A stretch of DNA of 64,000 bases. Origin: Isoetes taiwanensis. Lineage: Eukaryota > Streptophyta > Lycopodiopsida > Isoetales > Isoetaceae. The stretch is from positions 9,914,572-9,978,571 of the forward strand of contig JAJEKV010000005.1 in assembly GCA_021234155.1 (NCBI GenBank). The letters are read 5' to 3'. The position numbers and the translations under genes are program-made. The notes under the pieces are model-generated. The model was not told the DNA's origin, searched no databases, and saw only the letters and a list, made by a program, of their open reading frames with translations. Below are positions 55,451 to 64,000 of the stretch, one piece after another (the stretch's first letter is position 1; every line of letters begins with the position of its first letter).

Positions 55451-57957
55451 TTTGAATAAAAATGAACCACGCTTTTGTTTCTGCTTGTAAACATCTCGCA
55501 ATCTAAATTTGTGATCAATGTGAATACCGTATCGTTTGCCAGCATTTGTCTACACTATTAATGCTCTCCGAATTGAGTATCTGTTATCATATTGGTGGTA
55601 GCCTATCACCTTTAATTTTCATCATGTGTTTAGGAATGTGATTTTAATTTCATTCTAGGGGGAGGTCCTTATGCACAAATATCAACATCCGATGTGAAGT
55701 GGTGTTCCATTAAGCTGAATGAATGAGTACAATGACACATCGGGGTACCAAATAATGAATCTCAAATGAGCAAAAAACAATAGCATCCCCGGTCTTCTAG
55801 TCAAATCCGAGGGTAACACAAATATCGTTCATAGTGAGACCAGGCCCCCAGCAGAATGTTAATACCAGAAAATCACTGCCGCACTGCCCAAACCGCACCC
55901 CAAAAGTATTGCCACTCATTGAAGCTGCCACAACTAGTTTTACTAAAATCTCCATCATAATACTACACGCACCCACCTTGGCAACCATCCAAGCTAAAAC
56001 TCAAACATGTCTCGCTAAGGTTGCCACCTTGACGAGTGTCCACCTACAACATCGGTAACATGCCATGCGAAATTTTGGGACCGGAATATCGTTTTTCCTT
56101 TAGGGTTTTTTTTTTCCCCCTTTCGTCATTATGCTATGTGCCTGGCTAATCCATGGGGATTTTACAATGTATCCGATTTTACAAGCATGTTTCAATTTTA
56201 GTTTAGCCTTCAAAATTTCTCAATCTTCACTTACTTTAGGCTTCGATGTTTTACTTTAGGAGCAAAACCACCCTCAAGCAAGTCGAAACAACACAGAGGA
56301 CAGGCTAAGAGCACAGGTAATGTGGTTCTTATTAGGTGCATTCTTAAGCCCCAAGAACAAGCATCTGGCCTCAAACAACAGAGGTTTCAAGGGAGCTTTG
56401 GATTGGTGCTTGCATTGCTTGCAACAGTCTTCTTAGATCTCTCCTTTATCATGGAATACAACGATGGCATTAAGGATCTGCCTCCTTTTGTGTCTGCATC
56501 ATGGATTCCAGTTCACGCCAATTCCTTAAATTGCTGGTATTGTTTTGAGCTGGAGGTTTCCTCATATTTGACATTGTTTGCAACAGAATCTGCCTTTGAG
56601 GAGCGCTTCAACAAGTTTTTATTCGGGAAGCAACACACTGTTTTGATTTTGATTCATATTTCGATTTGAGCAATGTTCAACTTTTGCAATGGCAGAAACA
56701 ACTTGCTTTCTGCTCCGTCCCCTCTAGCCAGCCGGGGCGGAGCACTAGTATGTGTCTTACTCCCCTACCGATAGACGGCACCGATGGCGGTGACAAGTCC
56801 CAAGGCCAGATAATGTAAATGGTTGATTGTATTTTTCAAATCCAGTGTTTAATCAACAATGACGCTGTCATGTTGGAGACACATACATGGAGAGATTATA
56901 TGAAGAGACATGACGCATAAACATTTAGCTAGACATAACAGACTAGGCATAAGACATATACGACATCTATATTAGAGATTGTTGGACACACGTCGTGTTT
57001 CTATTGAATAACAAATAATAATAAAATCATCTTTCACATTGGAACCACGCATATGGAAAGTTTACATTGAGATCTACAACCAAAATTGCTTTGGGATGAA
57101 TCCTATAACATCCAGTCTTAATTTGAAAGCCATATAAACATATGCCCTATATATGCGCGGCAACGCCGGCATACCAAAAAGTTATGCTTTTCATATTTGT
57201 ATCCTTTGTTGACTTACTTAACTATTTCTAAATGTGACATTTCGAGAATAAGTTTTGGATCCGTCTTCCCAATTTTTTTACTTTAGAAAAAGGTTTACTT
57301 GCTGCCTACATTCCTTAGAAAGCATTGTTTTCTCTATTAAAATCCACACGACGCAAAGTTTACACATTGACGATACTGTCATTAGACAATTTCAACAAAA
57401 AAAATAATTAGAAAAGCAAATCATGCCCATTTTTATAAGCATCAACCTGGGGTGTTGTCGAAAGTTGCGCATATGATGCTAAGGGCCAAGTGAAAAACAC
57501 AAGTTAGGGCATTAGCGCAGTAAAAAACACAAGCGAGGACATTAGCGTGACAACGTCGGGCACACGTTTACTAGTCAGAATTAAAAAACATAGAGTGATT
57601 TGTATAGTTTGCAATATCCCCTAATGCCATTACATATGTTTGCAGCTTAAGAGCTTGTGAGAGCATGCATGTAAGATTGCACAAGAGGATTTGCATAAGG
57701 ATCAAGAGGATTTGCATAAGGATATATTAGAAATGCATTAACTAAAGTTTATGCTAAGTGTGGCTCTATTTTAGAGGCATGCGAAGTATTTGAGAGAATT
57801 ATAATTAAAGACATAGGCTTCTGGAATACAATCTCAAAATATATTGAGAAACGATGTGGTCAAAATGCCCTTTAACTGTTATCAGGAGATGACAGCCAAG
57901 AGCATTGAGATACCTTTCGAAATATACAGTCATGCCAAGAATCAGAAATCTAATAGA
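55451..57957. other. No supported gene
   Basis: Two moderately long open stretches (55988-55797 minus; 56322-56669 plus) show no recognisable domain. A telo-box-like TTTAGGGTTTTTT lies at 56100. A short tandem (AAAAACACAAG..ATTAGCG) is at 57490-57545. Confidence 0.45.
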
Positions 57958-58552
57958 TAACCGCCAACACTATATTAATCTGCACACTAACATACCATCA
58001 TGATTTTCAGTTGGCACACCATACCAATTCTTAGGCATGCCAGGAGGTTGTTTTAAATTGTATACATAATGGCTCTTCGGATAATTTCTAACCAGTTTGT
58101 TATTTCTAGCTAGGTATGCACAACCTTTGACGTTCCAAAAAGTCATATCTTTGACATTAGGTCCAACAAAGGAGAGGTTACAGAGGCTTCTGAACAACAC
58201 ACAATATTTCTGATTTGCTATAATGTAATTTACAAAGTCTCAGTTGTTTCTCCCTGCCATCGCTCTATGATGTGCTCCAACAAATTTTGCTCACAAGATT
58301 GCAAGCACAATCATATCAACTTGTTTGGTTTTTGTTGGCATTAACACTCGGTGTAGAGAAATAGAAAAACATTTCAAATTGTCACGAGCATGGTTGATAG
58401 AATAATAGAATAGCATCAGCTGTTAGTGCCCATTTTAATGTGACTTTTTCCATGCTTGTATTAGAAATTTGAAACCATAGAAGATCACAAGTTCCTCTGC
58501 TCCCTCCTTTTCCTACACTATCATACAGTGCTATATCTGGCAATAGGTCATC
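57958..58552. repeat. Dispersed repeat B, copy 2 (partner 26311-26902)
   Basis: Matches the 26-kb copy. The minus-strand frame 58200-57970 (76 codons; VRNYPKSHYVYNLKQPPGMP) is the more open of the two and looks like part of a real protein, unrecognised. It ends in the left part of the repeat. Confidence 0.8.
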
Positions 58553-60100
58553 AGTGGCAAGAATGTGCTTTAGAAGTCTATTTAGAGAAGGAATTCAACT
58601 TTACTCTAACAAACACTGACATCCTTGTGACATTACACATTAATAAAGAAAAGAACAATGATAAAAATAATTTAAGCTGGGATAGACTGAGACCTGTTCA
58701 AGTCTTGTTCTTGTTGTTGTTGGATCGCAAGAAACACCTGTAGAGTTGAGCTTGCTTGTACAAAGCACCATCTTGCAGCAAATTGCCCACCTCAGGGGCT
58801 TCACAAAAGAGCAGAGTAGCGCCTCTAAACCTAGACCACTGGGAAGCAAGCGGTGGCTGGGCACCTCCATTCAAGGGCTATTGGGTAGTTTTCGCTTCTT
58901 CTCGTAAACGCCCTGCAAATGTAGAAAAGGCACATAAATTGTCCATCCGTAACCGCCGTTGGATAAAAATTCCTAGAATATTCCTTATTTTTAGCAGGGC
59001 TGCCTAACCCTAGGTGCAACTTTTCCTGCAATTCTAGAGTGTCGACGTGTCATGCCACGTAAGCCAATAATTATTAGCCGTCGGATTTCATATTTAGCTA
59101 TCCAACGGTCATGAATATTCCAAAAATTCTAGGTAATTCTTTATCTCCTTCGTCCTTCGTGCCCGTGGCCTTGTACACCCGACTTATATTCACTCCGGCA
59201 TGCGGCTCCAACAGCATCCTCAATTTCTTACTCGGCTTTGGAAGAAGATGAGCTTCCATTCCGGCCATGGGAACAGTTGAATCAGGTTCTGTGTTCTATG
59301 CCACATTTTTGTGCATCAAGACTTCAATTTAGGTTCTTTCTTTGTTGTATCGAAATATCTTAATGGCAAAGTATCTCTTGAGTCAAAGCATCTCTGTCTT
59401 GAGCTGTTCTACCGTCTCTGCCACCATTTCCTGAACATTTCCCTTCTGGTTTCCCATACAATAATGATCACATCAACCTTGATCTAGTCTCAGAGAGTTT
59501 GATCCCTTTAACAACATAATGGAGATCTTCTTGCCGTTTTGTTCTTCTGGCTAAGGGATTGCATTCAGATCTCATTCCCTAGATGTGTAAACTTCCTCTT
59601 CTTCATCAGGGATGCGGCAGATGGGTGCACTTTCAAAAATCTGTGTCCCAATGGTTAACTCAGTTTGGCATACCCTGTTGGAGGCCCTCTCTAAAATGCT
59701 CTCACGTTGATTCATTTTCTATTACATGTTCGTCATCCTGGCAACAGCCATTGGAAACCTAGTAAAGCTGGAAAGAACGGGACATTCTAGATTGACTATA
59801 TTTGGAGATATACGTGGCTTTTTACAGGTGCCAAGGTGAAGCAATAGTCTTGGAGATCTTAAAGGGTTATCAGGCATTTACCGAGGTGGATGCGGTGTTT
59901 TTAAAGTCTTGTCCATGGCATTGTCTCCTTTCTTTGCCCTGCTTATTACTTCTTAATTTGCAGGCTTGTGGTGTACTTCAAATACTTGATGTGATGCCTT
60001 TCTTTCTTGATACATTTATATGGGTTGGCATTGCAGAGTACTAGTTTACCAGATCAAGACGTGTGGGAAACTTGATTTTTAAGCAAAGATTGAAGAACTT
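58553..60100. other. No supported gene
   Basis: Open stretch 58756-59007 (83 codons) and others lack motifs. AT-rich, with no long repeats. Confidence 0.45.
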
Positions 60101-60101
60101 C

Positions 60102-60325
60102 CCAACCACTCTCGAGAAAATTTTGATCCTGTAGAATGAAGTCTTCTTACATCAGTAGAAAATCCTGTCAGGTCAAGTGACTGGAGCCATGATTTATTGT
60201 TCAGGTTCTCTTCCCCAACCACTTTTGAGAAACTGTTGATCTTGTAGAATGAAGTCTTCTTACATCAGTAGGAAATTCTATCAGGTCATGTGATTGGAGC
60301 TATGATTCATTGTTCAGGTTCTTAA
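60102..60325. repeat. 113-bp tandem repeat, two copies
   Basis: CCAACCACT(C/T)T(C/T)GAGAAA begins at about 60102 and 60215. Each is followed by AGAATGAAGTCTTCTTACAT and ending TTGTTCAGGTTCT, with some substitutions. Confidence 0.85.
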
Positions 60326-60329
60326 GTAT

Positions 60330-62365
60330 TACAATTTAGAAGAATTTGAATCCAAACACTTTCTATCAATCAGAAGGCAGGCTGCATTGCATTGTCTGAG
60401 TTCGGCATTAGCCCAAATGCCTGGCAATTTGCAAGTTTACCATGGGATCAGAAATGCCAAATGTACGAATGTCAATCATAGAGTTAACACATGCTTTGAC
60501 AAAATTGTCTGTTTGGATTCATTTTGCAATGTAGCATATGCGATTATGGCAGACATTCATGCTAGTGTTAGCATGCAATACTTGGCAGACAAATATGAAT
60601 ATCAAGATTTTCTTGTATTGCAGTCATGCCAGAAATTCATCTTTGGTGGAAATTGCAGATACTGGGGTTGAGATGCAAGGTGGCTTTTTGTTCCTGTAAC
60701 TAAGGCCTGTTGGGACGCAGTTGTTTTATAGAACCCTCCTAATGTGGCACAAATTCAGGCCATACAATTTGAAAATCAAGGGCAGAGTGTCACATGAGAT
60801 GCGAGGCTGCAAATCAAAAAGTAGCCAGGCCCATTGTGTATAATAAGAGATAGGATGAGAACACAAAGAAAAGGATACCAGAGCCAGAGATGGCTATTTC
60901 ATCAGAAGAACTCATGTGCTATGAGTCCATTCTGGGTTTATCAGCAAATTAGCAAAGTTCTTCATTATTTAATTAAGGGTTTGAATGTTGACTTGAACTC
61001 CTTATTTTTGAGCACATCGGACATCTAACAGACAACCAAACTTCTATGGAGGCTTAGCTTTTATCCTTCAGCAAAATGTTTCATTTCCTTACTGTCTACC
61101 TCAAGCCTATACCAGCTAACATTCTTCAACCTGGTGGTCATCATTATGGTGCTTCCCATCAAGTTTTTGTTCCATAGTCTGAAACATGCTGGTATGGGGT
61201 GAGCAAAGCATGCCTACACGTCAAGGGGTGTGTTGGAAGTAGCAGGTTGTTGATAACAACTAGACTTATGAAGGTGTAGGACAACCTTCATATTTGGTTG
61301 ATGAAACTAATGAGGTGCAACAATATAGCGACTGAACATACTACTAATAAGAGCGCTGAAGATATGGTGAATGCTTATCCACCTGGCATGAGTTCTCCAA
61401 GTGTCAAGCCAGCAAGTAGTGTGGCAAGTGATTCTTCAATGGGCCCTCGAAACTTGGACCTGACGTCATTCGTTGTGAAAGTGTGAAGAGCCAGTAGAAG
61501 GGAAAGCTTTTAATGCCCTCGTAAAATTAGAAGATGGTTGTCTTAGAACTGTGAATGATATTAGAGAGCATCAAGTAAATCTTCTTGACTAATCATGTCT
61601 AACCTGCTACATTGGCTTGCATATAACTTGGGCTCCATCCTTGGTTTGGCATGGGCTTCATCCTTGGTTTGTTGTACAATTAAAGCGATCTCCTATTCCT
61701 TCAACTTAATTTCTTTATGATGGCAAATTCAACAAGAATCTAGGGAATGGCCTACCATGCGAGACATCATGTTAAAACTGATTTTACAGTATTTAGTATT
61801 TAGTTGACAAGTGCATTAGGGCTAAGATTATTGTTCTCCATGCTTAACAACGTTATATCTTGTTTAACCAATGCAACGAATTAAGACCTACCATTCCATG
61901 CATACTTCTTAGTTATTTTGGGGTGTTTTCAAAGTGCACATGCTATTACATAGTGCAACCTTTGCAATCCTCACTTTATAATTAATAGAGGTAAGATTGA
62001 ACATGACAATTGCTTAATGACATGCCAATTGCAAAATGTTACACAAAAATGATGGTTTCAATTATAGCTAAGTAAGATCTGCACCTAAATTGATCACATC
62101 AAATTATCGTAAACTAAATCTAAATTGATATTTAATACTCATTAATTCTGTCAAACTGAACAAATAAATGGATATGGTTCACACTTGAACAGTTTGGACC
62201 TTAAGGCGACATTCCCTTGCCATCATAAATTCACTTCTTGCTTTGAACTTGACTTTAGGGTCTTCTCATGTACGTCATGTAGAGTGCTTGCTTGTATATA
62301 TGTGGATATTATTAGCTAAGCGCCATAATTAGACAGTAACCAGTAAACCAGCCACAGTAATCTGT
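60330..62365. other. No supported gene
   Basis: Open stretches at 60387-60671 and 61298-61486 are short and motif-free. Nothing recognised. Confidence 0.45.
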
Positions 62366-62640
62366 AAACCAACTTTTACTGGTCTAGACTAGTCTTTTGA
62401 CAGACTAGCTAGTTTTTGTCCCACTGCCAACGAGCAGCCAAAGTGGAGGACATGTATAGGCTTTTAAGTTCTACCACGTCGGGGATCATGGCCGTATAAC
62501 CCCAGTAACCAACTCCCAAATATAAACATACACTGGCCGGATTTGAACCCCCGACCAAGTGCACATTTATTTTGGCATTACTAGGCCTATACCAACTCAC
62601 CACACATCCGTTGGGCAAAACTTTGGCCATACATGCACAC
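62366..62640 (-). mobile_element. tRNA-derived SINE
   Basis: Read on the minus strand, GTGAGTTGGTATAGG (62602-62588) is a tRNA-type A-box region. GGTTCAAATCC (62549-62539) is a B box, 39 nt further on. These are the two internal parts of an RNA polymerase III promoter. A body of about 170 bp follows, down to a ..CCAGTAAAAGTTGG end. The body is repeated without the tRNA-like head at 62815-62988, so it is a mobile sequence and not a tRNA gene. No poly-A tail is obvious. Confidence 0.65.
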
Positions 62641-62814
62641 TTTGTAGGCAGGATTAAATCCCACCTTGAGGAAGTTTTCGGATCCTAGGGGCAACTCTAG
62701 GGGCATCGCCGAACCTAGCGTCACCAGCCTAGTGCCGCCAATGCCACGATGACTTTTGGGCATCCTAGGACCGAGGGCTTTAGACAAGAACCAAGAAACC
62801 AGCCACGAATCAGA

Positions 62815-62988
62815 AACCAACTTTTACTGGTCTAGACTAGTCTTTTGACAGACTAGCTAGTTTTTGTCCCACTGCCAACGAGCAGCCAAAGTGGAGGACA
62901 TGTATAGGCATTTAAGTTCTACCACGTCGGGGATCATGGCCGTATAACCCCAGTAACCAACTCCCAAATATAAACATACACTGGCCGG
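62815..62988 (-). mobile_element. 5'-truncated second copy of the SINE
   Basis: Almost identical to 62366-62537 (TTTTACTGGTCTAGACTAGT through to AACATACACTGGCCGG). It stops exactly where the B box would begin, then joins the 63-kb satellite repeat. 5' truncation is typical of retroposed copies, but here the junction is with another repeat, so rearrangement is equally possible. Confidence 0.75.
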
Positions 62989-63000
62989 GGGTTTCTCATT

Positions 63001-64000
63001 CATCTCAGCAGATTTTCTACAATGGTGGACAGTGGATAGCCGCACACATGCGAACTACCCATTAAAAAATAAAGGGAAAATCCAATTATATCATTTGGAC
63101 CCCAAAACAAATACAAGTGGCTGATGTACCTGCCGAAAGCTTATCACCGGGATTAAAAAACCCCGCCCTTTCGGGTTTTCGAGGAAAAACCCTAGTGACA
63201 AGCCTTCGGCAAGGGGCTTAGACAAACGTAAGGCATAGAATCGCTCCCAAAAACCCGCGCATGGAGAAATCAAAACGGATGGCGCCAAAACCCGTACGCA
63301 CATCACCAACAACAAACGAAAAACATACCAAAGAATAGCATCACCCGGTGGGTGGAAAAAAGCATCACCCAATCGGGTGGAAAAACATGATAAACGTAAC
63401 TTGTACAAAATATAATAAACAAAGAAGGGGGAGGGTGGGTTCAAAGAGAATAAGGTATCACGAGAGAAGAGGAAGCGCCGATGAAACGTCGATGAAGAAC
63501 TCTGCAATAAGTAGCAAACACCCAACCTGATGAACGGCCCAAAACGCATGCGATGCATGCATGCGACGCATGCAATGCATGCATGCTCGTCTTGAGCAAG
63601 AATGCCGATTCGCTACGCGAATCGACGACATTCTTGCACTGCGACTCGCATGAAACCAACAAAGCGCCCGAATACCAAAGGACTTCCTTAACAAACTAAG
63701 ATCGAGGACGAAGGTCACAGGATGAAGGCTAAAGGCCGGAAAGGACAGCAGGAAAGCAACGCCAAATTGGCCAAACCAGGCAGGAAGAAGCCCCTCCCCT
63801 GCCTGGAAACAAATCAAAGAGAATAAGGTACTGCTGAGAGAAGAGGAAGCGCCGATGAAATGTCGATGAAGAACTCTGCAATAAGTAGCAAACACCCAAC
63901 CTGATGAACGGCCCAAAACGCATGCGATGCATGCATGCGACGCATGCAATGCATGCATGCTCGTCTTGAGCAAGAATGCCGATTCGCTACGCGAATCAAC
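63001..64000. repeat. GCATGC-rich satellite-like repeat, second locus (continues past the window)
   Basis: Same structure as 8371-9440: unique head, then two ~375-bp units (CGCCGATGAAA at about 63477 and 63851), each with the GCATGCGATGCATGCATGCG tract and the GATTCGCTACGCGAATC palindrome. The unit also has a CCAGGCAGG..CCTGCCTGG hairpin. Minus-strand frames up to 171 codons cross the units and are rejected as genes. Confidence 0.85.

Noticed and set aside
62530-62610. A functional tRNA gene on the minus strand
   Set aside because: A and B boxes are present, but acceptor and anticodon stems do not form and the sequence continues as a repeated body; a SINE fits better.
63458-63973. 171-codon minus-strand open frame
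   Set aside because: It spans two tandem repeat units, encoding nearly the same segment twice; an artefact of the repeat.

Overview
The window is nuclear DNA from a land plant with a large, transposon-filled genome. The plant signs are Ty3/gypsy elements of the chromovirus type primed by initiator tRNA-Met, pogo-like transposases, a tRNA-derived SINE, a cytosolic ribosomal protein L4 fragment behind a telo-box promoter, and a CDKC-type kinase fragment that still has introns. The species cannot be told from the sequence. No intact, unmistakable host gene was found; almost everything recognisable is mobile or derived from mobile DNA.

Layout. 0-6.9 kb: dispersed repeats, GGGCGCCCAATTT-type repeats, an acidic open frame (5.2-5.7 kb) and a gag-like fragment (6.2-6.6 kb, minus). 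6.9-11.3 kb: a pogo-like transposase pseudogene present twice in a 1.4-kb direct duplication, separated by a satellite-like repeat rich in GCATGC that returns at 63-64 kb. 11.4-13.3 kb: a LINE reverse-transcriptase fragment (minus) and a decayed LTR. 14-17.3 kb: simple repeats. 17.56-23.05 kb: a decayed, unrecognised plus-strand gene split in frame by a 2.24-kb solo LTR with a perfect 5-bp target duplication. 23.9-26.9 kb: two dispersed repeats that recur in the same order at 54.3-58.6 kb.

The centrepiece is a 14.7-kb Ty3/gypsy chromovirus at 27,129-41,827. It has 1.6-kb LTRs, TGTGACG/CGTCACA ends, a CTTCC target duplication, a primer-binding site, a polypurine tract, gag, protease, reverse transcriptase, RNase H, integrase and a chromodomain. 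Between the 5' LTR and gag it carries an extra open frame (29,359-30,432) ending in an unmistakable histone H3 fold behind a long unrelated N-terminal region. A second, unrecognised extra frame follows (30,995-31,632). The element is damaged by several stops, a 1-nt frameshift and a 2.67-kb terminal-inverted-repeat DNA element inserted in integrase just after the catalytic Glu.

41.8-64 kb: an unrecognised gene-like region with an apparently exact 482-bp tandem duplication; a third pogo-like transposase pseudogene (45.6-47.0 kb, minus) that has lost its last catalytic Asp; a fold-back element; adjacent fragments of RPL4 and CDKC; a SINE with a truncated second copy; and a further copy of the GCATGC satellite running off the right edge.

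How it fits together: the chromodomain of such elements is known to bind chromatin, often modified H3, so an element that also encodes an H3-fold protein could act on chromatin from two sides. That is inference. The H3 similarity itself, and its position inside the LTRs, are read directly from the sequence.
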